Origin: a virus | DNA length: 31,440 bases | Direction: 5' to 3' (one strand) | IMG/VR virus record: IMGVR_UViG_3300030331_003801 | Span: 1-31,440 of that record | Part shown: positions 25,311 through 31,035 of the stretch, one piece after another | Layout: each line of letters begins with the position of its first letter | How positions within the stretch are numbered: the stretch's first letter is position 1 | Position numbers and translations under genes: made by a program | The notes under the pieces: generated by a model | Told to the model about the DNA's origin: nothing | What the model saw: only the letters and a program-made list of their open reading frames with translations | Databases searched by the model: none

Positions 25311-25853
25311 TTAATCCTCGTGATAAAATTCTTCTAAAGTTTCGTAATATTGGTCTCCTAGATTTGCATAGCAGTACCAACCGCTTGGAAAAGTTACTCC
25401 TCTTTCCCTTTCAAAATCATAAGGCAAATAATAAAATTCGTCTTCGTTCTCGTCGTGTTTAGGATTCTCCCACACCCAGTCTGGTTCGTCCCACTCTTTC
25501 TCAAATATTATCTCTCCGTTGCTGAACTCAATCTCTCCTCCCCATCCCTGTTCCTCCTCGTATATATAAATGAAGTTGGGAACTGATTTTGCCAATGTGC
25601 GTAAAAAAGAATAACTCATCTTGTCCCACGCAGTCTCGAAATGAAGGAAACCATTATAGTATGATTGACGACAAGCGCCCCATTTGTTTCCCCATTGAAA
25701 AAGATTCCACTCGTACCAGTCTTCGTCGTCAGCAGGACGGGGGATAAGCAACATTGCTATTCCCCCCTCAAGTTCTTCGCTCTCCTCGTGCAAAAGTTTT
25801 AATGTTTCCTTTTTGTCTGTTGTTTTAACAGAATTATAAACCCAGTTTGGCAT
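25311..25853 (-). CDS. Api92-like / DUF1281 family phage protein (ferredoxin-like fold)
   Basis: The 180-aa protein starts with MPNWVYNSVK, the hallmark of the Api92/YubB-like family, and has the family middle with NLFQWGNKWGACR, an FETAWDKMS segment and a C-terminal region rich in Trp, Tyr and acidic residues (FPSGWYCYANLGD). The fold is ferredoxin-like. These proteins occur in phages and plasmids; their function is unknown. The gene lies 3 bases downstream of the 86-aa gene and is followed by the C6/G6 hairpin. It is strongly acidic overall, unlike most of its neighbours. Confidence 0.8.
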   Translation of the reverse strand: MPNWVYNSVKTTDKKETLKLLHEESEELEGGIAMLLIPRPADDEDWYEWNLFQWGNKWGACRQSYYNGFLHFETAWDKMSYSFLRTLAKSVPNFIYIYEEEQGWGGEIEFSNGEIIFEKEWDEPDWVWENPKHDENEDEFYYLPYDFERERGVTFPSGWYCYANLGDQYYETLEEFYHED

Positions 25854-25856
25854 AAC

Positions 25857-26117
25857 TTAATATATTACAGGTATTACAGGAAGGTCTTTGATATTTGTTG
25901 AAATAGCGCCCCCGTCATTACCTTCATCATCTGCCATAGGTACAAGCCAATATTTATTATCAAGCTGTATTGCGATAGGTACTTTGTACCAATCATATCG
26001 TTTCGCTTCCTCGTTAGGTAGGTATTGAATTTTTGTAATCTTCTTTCCAAGTAGTGCTTTTTCAACCCTCCTCGTCCAAAGCTTTCTAATCTTCTGATCG
26101 TGTGTAGTTTTGCTCAT
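25857..26117 (-). CDS. Conserved small phage protein (DDEGNDGGAI type)
   Basis: The 86-aa protein shows a clear conserved core: GKKITKIQYLPNEEAKRYDW, then PIAIQLDNKYWLVPMADDEG, NDGGAI and a final LPVIPVIY. I have seen this pattern in phage hypothetical proteins; it looks like a small beta-barrel. Its start overlaps the end of the upstream 83-aa gene by 32 bases, and the Api92-like gene follows 3 bases later. Function unknown. Confidence 0.65.
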   Translation of the reverse strand: MSKTTHDQKIRKLWTRRVEKALLGKKITKIQYLPNEEAKRYDWYKVPIAIQLDNKYWLVPMADDEGNDGGAISTNIKDLPVIPVIY

Positions 26118-26337
26118 TGTAAGGAAATTTAATGTTTAACTTTAATTTTTTGAATGTTCTAGACGCTTCCTGGAAATTTTCAAGGTAGCGTTCGTCTCTA
26201 TATCCTCGATAGTCGGGGTGGTAAACTCCTCGTATCTTCATAATTGCTAGCGTCAAATCGTGGACGATAGCCAAATCGCTTGAGGGGAAATCGTTTATTA
26301 ACTCGAAAAACTCCTCGTCTTCTTTTATTTGTGTCAT
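26086..26337 (-). CDS. Hypothetical acidic protein
   Basis: The 83-aa protein has an acidic N-terminus (MTQIKEDEEFFELINDFPSS) and a middle with IRGVYHPDYRGYRDERYLEN. No domain is recognised. Two CGA-GGA (Arg-Gly) pairs in this stretch coincide with copies of the TCCTCG motif. The gene follows an untranslated leader of about 92 bases that contains a small hairpin and overlaps the next gene by 32 bases. Confidence 0.5.
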   Translation of the reverse strand: MTQIKEDEEFFELINDFPSSDLAIVHDLTLAIMKIRGVYHPDYRGYRDERYLENFQEASRTFKKLKLNIKFPYNEQNYTRSED

Positions 26338-26362
26338 AGTTTTATTTTTAAATTTAACAATC

Positions 26363-26382
26363 GGGGATCTAAATTGACCCCC
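26363..26382 (-). other. Leader hairpin upstream of the 83-aa gene
   Basis: In transcript sense GGGGTC pairs with GA-T-CCCC (one bulged T) around a six-base loop. It sits in the 92-base untranslated gap 26338-26429, about 25 bases before the ATG at 26337. The transcript-sense sequence GGGGGTCAA also resembles the GGGGTCA repeats near 30.15-30.31 kb. Confidence 0.35.
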
Positions 26383-26429
26383 ACGCTCTACACTTAATGT
26401 TCTCTTTAAAGTCGTGCAGTCGACTAGCC

Positions 26430-26585
26430 CTATATTATTTTTTTTAAGTTCTCTAAATCGTTATTTATTTTCTCGATAAGTTTAATTATCGGACGCTCGC
26501 TCGCGTTTCTTGTCGGACGCGTTGGCGTCTCGACAATTTCAATTTCATTAAGTAATTTGATTATCTCTTTAATATTAAGTTGCAT
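26430..26585 (-). CDS. 51-aa micro-protein
   Basis: The frame encodes 51 aa beginning MQLNIKEIIKLLNEIEIVET, with a central Arg-Pro-rich stretch (PTRPTRNASERP) and a basic helical end (INNDLENLKKII). It overlaps the last 11 bases of the amidotransferase fusion gene, a common arrangement in this operon. No domain is recognised. It is called on its start context, clean frame and overlap. Confidence 0.5.
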   Translation of the reverse strand: MQLNIKEIIKLLNEIEIVETPTRPTRNASERPIIKLIEKINNDLENLKKII

Positions 26586-27654
26586 AATAAAAGTCATTAT
26601 AGTTCTCGTCTTCTAAGGGCGTGCAATACTCTAAGCAGTTGTGACAATAAAACTCGTTAGCGTGTGTATCGTAGTCCAACATCTCCGCGCATGTTGGACA
26701 CTCCTCGAATAACTTTTCCGTCTCTCGTACTATCTGCGGGATAATTTCCGTGCGGTGCGGTGGCGTATAAGTTGGCGTGTATGTGTAATCATAGTACCAA
26801 TTATGAAAATATCTTTTAGATACCTTAAACTCGTCCGTTAACTCCTCGTCTTTGAACTTTATCTTATCGTTAAAGTAAAGCCAACAATTTAAAGTTTTGC
26901 CTTTTACTTTTATTGGTGTCTTCCTCCTCTCGTAGTGGTTGGGGTGTCCCTCTAAACTATCAAGACGCGCTAAACATTCTTTGTTTACTTTGTAAACTTC
27001 GACTTTGATATGATGTCCCTTTCCTTTCTCGTCTATTACATAAGGAATCCCCCTAGATACCATTGGAAATTTAAAAGCAGTTGTCCCTTTGCCTACAAAG
27101 TTTTGAGCAGTTAATAAATAGTGGTTACCTCCGTTCTTTTTGAGTGTACCATATACAGCGACTAGCGTATCTTTTTTAAATCTAGTATTAGAGAATAAAA
27201 TCCCGTCTAACTTCGTCCACTTCTCGCGGTTGAAGATTTGATAAAACTTCTTTCTCGTATTTATGGTAACGAATCGGCAGTCATATTTTGCCAATGCTTT
27301 TTTCCATAATCTACGGGGTGCAAGTGGTAACAATTCAGCAAGCGCTTGAGTATCGCATTTATCGGTATTGCCTAACTCGTGAATCGTCCCGTTTTGGTAT
27401 AAGCTTTCGTCCGTGTTGGGAATCTTAAACGGGTGTATGTTAGCTTTGTTTATCTTCCCTATTGTCGCGTATCTAAAGTGCGCAATATAAGGGCGGTTAC
27501 TTTGTAGTATCGCCCATTGTTTCGATTTTAATTTAATCGTAGTATAATCATCTAGCCAAGTAATCCCTAGTCCGTGCGGGTTTAACTTACTAGCGGAATC
27601 AAGCGTCTGCTTTGACAATCTCTTTCCCTTTTTATTTATAATTATTAAACACAT
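26575..27654 (-). CDS. Class II glutamine amidotransferase fused to gamma-glutamyl cyclotransferase and zinc ribbon
   Basis: The 359-aa protein has three parts. Residues 1 to about 160 are an N-terminal-nucleophile amidotransferase: Cys2 after the initiator Met, HFRYATIG at 59-66, IHPF, NGTI at 88-91 and a CDTQ motif near 100. These match the glutaminase site that releases ammonia from glutamine. Residues about 163-265 are a GGCT/AIG2-like cyclotransferase with VYGTLKK (167-173) and LDSLEGHP, where Glu235 is the expected catalytic acid. Residues 319-340 are a zinc ribbon (CPTC and CHNC). It is the first gene of the early operon, and a terminator separates it from the amidoligase gene just upstream. 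Together these suggest making and breaking of amide or gamma-glutamyl bonds. The substrate is unknown. Confidence 0.85.
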   Translation of the reverse strand: MCLIIINKKGKRLSKQTLDSASKLNPHGLGITWLDDYTTIKLKSKQWAILQSNRPYIAHFRYATIGKINKANIHPFKIPNTDESLYQNGTIHELGNTDKCDTQALAELLPLAPRRLWKKALAKYDCRFVTINTRKKFYQIFNREKWTKLDGILFSNTRFKKDTLVAVYGTLKKNGGNHYLLTAQNFVGKGTTAFKFPMVSRGIPYVIDEKGKGHHIKVEVYKVNKECLARLDSLEGHPNHYERRKTPIKVKGKTLNCWLYFNDKIKFKDEELTDEFKVSKRYFHNWYYDYTYTPTYTPPHRTEIIPQIVRETEKLFEECPTCAEMLDYDTHANEFYCHNCLEYCTPLEDENYNDFYYAT

Positions 27655-27673
27655 ATTTATTTGATTTGATTTA

Positions 27674-27681
27674 CAAAACTA
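27674..27681 (-). promoter_or_regulatory. Bacteroidetes-type -7 element for the early operon (TAGTTTTG)
   Basis: In minus-strand sense TAGTTTTG matches TAnnTTTG and ends 19 bases before the ATG at 27654. No TTG is found at the usual -33 spacing; a TCCTCGT copy lies about 28 bases upstream instead (27709-27715). It is the only candidate promoter found for the roughly 12-kb early operon. Confidence 0.5.
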
Positions 27682-27777
27682 ATACTTTTTTTCTACATTA
27701 TATATACTTCCTCGTAAATCTTTATTTCGTACTCTTTCGTTTCTCGTTTTTATCAACTTGAATTTTTCTGGACTTCA

Positions 27778-27818
27778 TCAGATCTAACCAGGTCCAGACC
27801 AGGTGCAAACCAGATCGA
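27778..27818. repeat. Four helically phased 9-bp repeats (iteron-like)
   Basis: Four copies of a YCAGRTSNA motif follow each other: TCAGATCTA (27778), CCAGGTCCA (27788), CCAGGTGCA (27799) and CCAGATCGA (27810). The starts are 10, 11 and 11 bases apart, about one helical turn, so a protein could bind all copies on one face of the DNA. The region is non-coding. It may be an origin iteron set or an operator array for the early promoter. Confidence 0.65.
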
Positions 27819-27828
27819 AAAGCTATTG

Positions 27829-27855
27829 TGATCTAAAAAAAATATATTTAGATCA
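27829..27855. repeat. Inverted repeat with 9-bp arms and AT-rich centre
   Basis: TGATCTAAA (27829-27837) and TTTAGATCA (27847-27855) form perfect arms around nine A/T bases. It lies 11 bases after the phased repeats and shares the core GATCTA with the first of them. It could be a dimer-binding site or an easily melted origin element. Confidence 0.6.
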
Positions 27856-27884
27856 GACAAATTGAAAGCACATAAAACAGGGGT

Positions 27885-27910
27885 AAAAAAAAGCCCGCAA
27901 TTAAGCGGGC
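27885..27910 (-). terminator. Intrinsic terminator of the amidoligase operon
   Basis: In transcript sense GCCCGC pairs with GCGGGC around a six-base loop, followed by eight T residues (27892-27885). It begins 25 bases after the amidoligase stop codon. This is the clearest intrinsic terminator on the minus strand and separates the amidoligase operon from the early operon. Confidence 0.85.
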
Positions 27911-27935
27911 AATTTTCAAGAGATAAGAATTTATA

Positions 27936-28874
27936 TCAGTCGACTAATTCAAATCCCATAGGGTGCGCGTAATCGTTGTCATTTGAGCGCGCATAGTCGG
28001 GCAAAAAGCCAACTATACTTCGACTACATTTGCCCGTATCGATTAGCTTTTGAAAGTCGATAGCATAATCAACGATACTATTAACGCGGGCGCTGTCGAT
28101 ACTTCCATCAGCGCGCGTATACATACGCTCGAGTATTGGGCGAACTCTTTTAATAGCCGTATTGAACCGAGCGTTGGGACTATTGACGGCAATATCTACC
28201 AACTCGAAAAATAACTCATAACGCCTAATTAACGAACCCGTTGACGATACAGCGGACGGCAAACGCCACTCTAAAAGTCCCCCGCCTTTGCAAGTAGTAA
28301 CGCCCCTATTGGTGCGCCCATACTCTAAAAACATATTGCCGTTACAAGTCGGACGCGATAATCTACCTTTATATAAAGCGTAAATTATACCCGCGTGCGG
28401 TCTCATTCTTGCGCGAAGCTGTTTTGAATCCAACCCTTCAGCGCGTAGTGTTATATGACCCCCGCAAGATATATCATAGGGACTATCCAACACGGGTGAC
28501 GCGTTAACTATCATATTCATAACCTTATTACGAAGATAGCCCATAGGGACTAGCGGTAGAATATTTGTGATAGCTTCCCCGCTATTGCCCCCGTGCGACA
28601 ATGAACTATCGGACTCATAACCTTTAAACAGCGCATATTCTTTGCGCGCGCTAGAATCTATATCAGTTTTTTCAACTTCAAATCCTATCGTAAAGTTTGA
28701 ACGAACATATTTTTTGCCCGCGTCAACATCTCTAAAATATCGCGACTTAACGCCTTTGAAATCGGCACGCGTTACGAGTGATAAATCACGGGGGTTTGCC
28801 CCCCCGTGATACCCATACTGGCGCGCACGCGTTCGGTCGCCCGTAGGTGCGAAATGAATTGTGTTTCTACTCAT
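27936..28874 (-). CDS. GS-fold amidoligase (ATP-dependent COOH-NH2 ligase)
   Basis: The 312-aa protein carries the signature positions of the amidoligase family: GFEVE (Glu66, Glu68), a DSSL motif (Asp89), Glu100 before a NILPL strand, CGGH (His140) and LEWRLPSA (Glu202, Arg204). These correspond to the metal- and ATP-binding residues of the glutamine-synthetase-like fold. Members ligate amines to carboxyl groups and are often encoded beside glutamine amidotransferases and GGCT-like cyclotransferases; here such a fusion is encoded at 26575-27654. The N-terminal 55 residues are Arg-rich and unassigned. The gene uses many CGC/CGT/GCG codons, unlike the AGA-rich late genes. Its ATG overlaps the upstream stop by 8 bases, and a terminator follows. 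The target could be a protein, peptidoglycan peptide or metabolite. Confidence 0.8.
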   Translation of the reverse strand: MSRNTIHFAPTGDRTRARQYGYHGGANPRDLSLVTRADFKGVKSRYFRDVDAGKKYVRSNFTIGFEVEKTDIDSSARKEYALFKGYESDSSLSHGGNSGEAITNILPLVPMGYLRNKVMNMIVNASPVLDSPYDISCGGHITLRAEGLDSKQLRARMRPHAGIIYALYKGRLSRPTCNGNMFLEYGRTNRGVTTCKGGGLLEWRLPSAVSSTGSLIRRYELFFELVDIAVNSPNARFNTAIKRVRPILERMYTRADGSIDSARVNSIVDYAIDFQKLIDTGKCSRSIVGFLPDYARSNDNDYAHPMGFELVD

Positions 28875-29598
28875 TTTCTTGCGGAATTAAGTTAGATATA
28901 TGCTCTACGATTATATTTGATAATCTTCGCAAGCTTTCGGGGGAATTGGTTTGCAAGCCCCCGCCCGCGCTATATTGAAACGATACTCTTTCGCCCCTAA
29001 TTGTAAAATTACCCTCAATCAAAGTGGACGCGTTAGCAACTTCATCTTGGATATTTTCGGGGGTAACTTGCGACAAATTTTCAGCGCTTATAGTTTTGTA
29101 AATATCTTCTTTCGCTGTTGCCGATAAGCTAGAAAAACTCCTGCCCAAGTCGGTTTCAACTTTCGTGATATTCTTAACTAATTTGTTGAAAGTATCGCAA
29201 TCAACTTTCGTTTTTCGCTCATTGAAATCAGCGTACTCAACAGCTTTTTTAAACGCTGTTAAATATCCGTTTGCTCTACGCCCCGTTAAATGTTCTGCAC
29301 ATTTTTTGAAACGATAAGCACGCGTTACAGAATTGCCCAAAAATACACGGGCAATATCTTCAATTTTCCACGCGGTTAACCCCGCGTTAGCAAAAGCGCT
29401 TTTAACTAGTTCGTTATTTTCGCTTTGCTCTAAAATCTCAATTATCAAAATACCTTTTTGCTTTTGTATTTCGAGCGCTTGAAATTTATTTTCGCGCGCT
29501 TCATTTTTTAGAGCTGTAAACTCATCTATTTTCAGCGCGCTTTTTATAGCGTCATTGTTATCGATTATCGATAATTCGGACGCGTTTAAATTAATCAT
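28867..29598 (-). CDS. Unrecognised helical protein co-encoded with the amidoligase
   Basis: The 243-aa protein is not recognised. It appears mostly helical, with a charged first half, a segment (DIARVFLGNSVTRAYRFKKC) that could be part of a helix-turn-helix, and a C-terminal beta-like patch (FTIRGERVSFQYSAGGG). It overlaps the amidoligase ATG by 8 bases, so the two are probably made together. It shares the GC-rich, CGCG-rich composition of the amidoligase gene. It might be the substrate carrier or a regulator of that enzyme. No function is claimed. Confidence 0.6.
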   Translation of the reverse strand: MINLNASELSIIDNNDAIKSALKIDEFTALKNEARENKFQALEIQKQKGILIIEILEQSENNELVKSAFANAGLTAWKIEDIARVFLGNSVTRAYRFKKCAEHLTGRRANGYLTAFKKAVEYADFNERKTKVDCDTFNKLVKNITKVETDLGRSFSSLSATAKEDIYKTISAENLSQVTPENIQDEVANASTLIEGNFTIRGERVSFQYSAGGGLQTNSPESLRRLSNIIVEHISNLIPQENE

Positions 29599-29648
29599 AT
29601 TAATTTGTTTAAAATTAAACTTCTAATAAGATATTGCGGTCTCATCAG

Positions 29649-29684
29649 CGCCAACATAATTGGCGGACACGGGGGAAAATCCCC
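29649..29684 (-). other. Two tandem hairpins in the leader of the 243-aa gene
   Basis: CGCCAA-CATAA-TTGGCG (29649-29665) is a perfect 6-bp stem. GGGG and CCCC (about 29671-29684) form a second 4-bp stem. Both lie in the 100-base gap between the 94-aa gene and the 243-aa gene. No T-tract follows, so they look like leader structure or RNA-processing sites rather than a terminator. Confidence 0.35.
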
Positions 29685-29698
29685 ACGCGTTTCGACCT

Positions 29699-29983
29699 TT
29701 ACGAAAATATATTCTTTGCAATTTTATTATCCGTTAAGTCGGTTAATAGCCAACTTATATGAGACAAATCAACATTATCAATATTAACATATTTTTGCAA
29801 GCCGTAATCTTTCAATAAAAAGTGAACGATTAAATTCAAGCGCCCCAAATTTTCGGGGGTTTGAAAGTTAACCCTATCGTTGAAATTTTTGCATATATCT
29901 AGGAATAATCTCTCTTCGTTTGAGATACGCAAATCGCATTCGCGAGTATCAAAATTCATTGGTTTATTTATTACTTTTTTCAT
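29699..29983 (-). CDS. Hypothetical protein, first gene of the amidoligase operon
   Basis: The chosen start is the ATG at 29983 (94 aa, beginning MKKVINKPMNFDTRECDLRI). The longer frame to 30052 would add 23 residues rich in Phe, Asn and Tyr and lacks support. The protein is helical, with a hydrophobic middle (RLNLIVHFLLKDYGLQKY). No domain is recognised. It is preceded by an A/T-rich leader of about 200 bases downstream of the promoter with the palindromic operator. It probably belongs to the amidoligase transcript. Confidence 0.5.
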   Translation of the reverse strand: MKKVINKPMNFDTRECDLRISNEERLFLDICKNFNDRVNFQTPENLGRLNLIVHFLLKDYGLQKYVNIDNVDLSHISWLLTDLTDNKIAKNIFS

Positions 29984-30192
29984 ATTATTATTTTTAAAAT
30001 TATACTTCAAGTTAGTAAAAATTTCGTAAAAATCTAGTAGAAAATTAATCAACTTTAATCAACTCTTTTTGTAGATCTGTTTATCGCTAGTTAACAATCT
30101 GGTTTCCAGATGATTAAAAACTTTTTTGTCTCTAAAAATATTAAGGGGGGTCAACTTTGTTTGGGGGGTTATGGGGGAAGTCCCTTTATCCC

Positions 30193-30221
30193 CAAATTTA
30201 AAAAGTGTCACGCGTGACAAA
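30193..30221 (-). promoter_or_regulatory. Minus-strand promoter with 14-bp palindromic operator
   Basis: In minus-strand sense a TTTG (30221-30218) is followed after 17 bases by TAAATTTG (30200-30193). This fits the flavobacterial promoter form TTG-N17-23-TAnnTTTG. The perfect palindrome TGTCACGCGTGACA (30206-30219) lies in the spacer and overlaps the -33 element, as expected for the operator of a dimeric repressor. The promoter would drive the amidoligase operon starting at 29983, with a leader of about 200 bases. Confidence 0.65.
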
Positions 30222-30392
30222 TTGGGGTTGACGGGGTCACTAGATTTGAGCGTCTACAAAAGCTCAAAAATTTTGCGCTAGTCCCAAAAAATGCGGGACG
30301 GGGGGGTCAAAAAAAAATCGGTTTTGGTGCGCGACGGTGCGGTCGTGTGCGCGTGTGTTATCTCAAGCCCCTAAGCGTCTCAAAAAAAATTG

Positions 30393-30400
30393 TACCTTTG
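30393..30400 (+). promoter_or_regulatory. Bacteroidetes-type -7 element at a near-leaderless start (TACCTTTG)
   Basis: TACCTTTG matches TAnnTTTG and ends only three bases before the ATG at 30404. A transcript from it would start at or next to the ATG and so be leaderless. No TTG was found at the usual upstream spacing. Confidence 0.45.
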
Positions 30401-30403
30401 TGT

Positions 30404-30544
30404 ATGAGTCCAGAAATTGAAATACATAATAGAATCAGAATAGGATTTGCATTAGGATGGGCTTACTATGGTAGAGATGAAGATCATGATTGGAGTGAAA
30501 TTACAATCTACCTAGGATTAATAAGTGTAGTAATTAAATATTAG
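30404..30544 (+). CDS. 46-aa conserved-looking micro-protein
   Basis: The protein begins MSPEIEIHNRIRIGFALGWA and ends SVVIKY. It has a Gly-rich helix followed by an acidic loop (GRDEDHDWSE) and a short beta end, suggesting a compact folded mini-protein. I think similar mini-proteins occur in marine phages, without known function. The start at 30404 is preferred to an upstream ATG at 30347, because the bases between are low-complexity and overlap the promoter element. Confidence 0.6.
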   Translation: MSPEIEIHNRIRIGFALGWAYYGRDEDHDWSEITIYLGLISVVIKY

Positions 30545-30548
30545 TAAT

Positions 30549-30740
30549 ATGATGAAAATGGAAATGCCACAACAGGACAATTTTGTTGATGGTTTATATA
30601 TTAAAGACGGTCAACTTATAAATGGTAGACCTGATTCTATAAATGGAATCGCAAAAGCTGCAATGATGAAAAAATCAAGAGAGGATATGAAGAAGATAGA
30701 CATGATTACTGCAGCAATTCAAGCAAGTAAAATGATTTAG
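30549..30740 (+). CDS. 63-aa hypothetical micro-protein
   Basis: The protein starts MMKMEMPQQDNFVDGLYIKD, so the true start may be the first, second or fourth codon. It has a short N-terminal beta region and a basic Met/Lys-rich C-terminal helix (KAAMMKKSREDMKKIDMITA). It starts 4 bases after the previous stop and ends 30 bases before a strong terminator, forming a two-gene operon. No domain is recognised. Confidence 0.6.
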   Translation: MMKMEMPQQDNFVDGLYIKDGQLINGRPDSINGIAKAAMMKKSREDMKKIDMITAAIQASKMI

Positions 30741-30770
30741 TTTATTAGTTTATTTTTGATTTGATGAAAG

Positions 30771-30800
30771 AGAGATTATCTAAGGTAATCTCTTTTTTTT
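30771..30800 (+). terminator. Intrinsic terminator after the two plus-strand micro-genes
   Basis: AGAGATTATC and GGTAATCTCT form a 10-bp stem (one G-T pair) around a TAA loop, followed by eight T residues (30793-30800). It ends the 30404-30740 operon and isolates the groEL gene. Confidence 0.85.
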
Positions 30801-30818
30801 ATCTATATATGTCAATAA

Positions 30819-30898
30819 TCGACACAAATAGTGTCGAAAAAGTGTCGATATTTTATATTTAATCTATTGATTTTCAGTATTAGTGTCGAAAATGTCGA
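30819..30898. repeat. TGTCGA repeat cluster upstream of groEL
   Basis: Four direct copies of TGTCGA (30832, 30843, 30884, 30893) and one inverted copy lie in this stretch. The inverted copy forms TCGACAC-AAATA-GTGTCGA (30819-30837), a perfect 7-bp-arm inverted repeat. The two direct pairs have spacings of 11 and 9 bases. The sequence is not the CIRCE heat-shock operator. The rest of the gap 30801-31035 is AT-rich, with an (AT)n run near 30944-30957. Confidence 0.6.
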
Positions 30899-31012
30899 TT
30901 TTAAAGAGATATTTTAGAAATATTTTACACACACTAGGATAAATATATATATATATAATAAATTAACCACGAAAATTGACATATTGACACACGATTATAA
31001 AATAAAAATTTA

Positions 31013-31020
31013 TATATTTG
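31013..31020 (+). promoter_or_regulatory. Bacteroidetes-type -7 element of groEL (TATATTTG)
   Basis: TATATTTG matches TAnnTTTG and ends 15 bases before the groEL ATG. The nearest TTG (30984-30986, in ATTGACAC) is 26 bases upstream, longer than usual. A/T-rich bases and no Shine-Dalgarno sequence separate it from the ATG. Confidence 0.5.
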
Positions 31021-31035
31021 AGAAAATTGAATTAA

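Larger units (their letters stand above)
29984..30403. other. Non-coding control region between divergent operons
   Basis: No gene is seen in these 420 bases. They hold a hairpin ATCTGG-TTT-CCAGAT (30097-30111), a TAGATCTG site (30072-30079) that is the reverse complement of part of the first phased repeat, G-runs at 30145-30150, 30163-30168 and 30173-30177, and three GGGGTCA copies (30147, 30233, 30303). The minus-strand promoter with its palindrome and the plus-strand TACCTTTG element are listed separately. Confidence 0.7.

Noticed and set aside
27661-27935. tRNA or small structured RNA in the control gaps
   Set aside because: No cloverleaf, T-loop GTTCGAATC-type box or CCA end was found here or in the other gaps; only the hairpins listed are supported.
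29605-29787. Plus-strand frame of 60 aa between 29605 and 29787
   Set aside because: It spans the hairpin leader and antisense codons of the 94-aa gene, with no start context or promoter.
30347-30403. Upstream extension of the 46-aa micro-gene to an ATG at 30347
   Set aside because: The extra 19 codons cross a low-complexity A-run and the TACCTTTG element, and the conserved-looking protein begins at 30404.
30819-30837. CIRCE heat-shock operator before groEL
   Set aside because: The inverted repeat TCGACAC-N5-GTGTCGA does not match the CIRCE consensus in arm sequence or spacer length.
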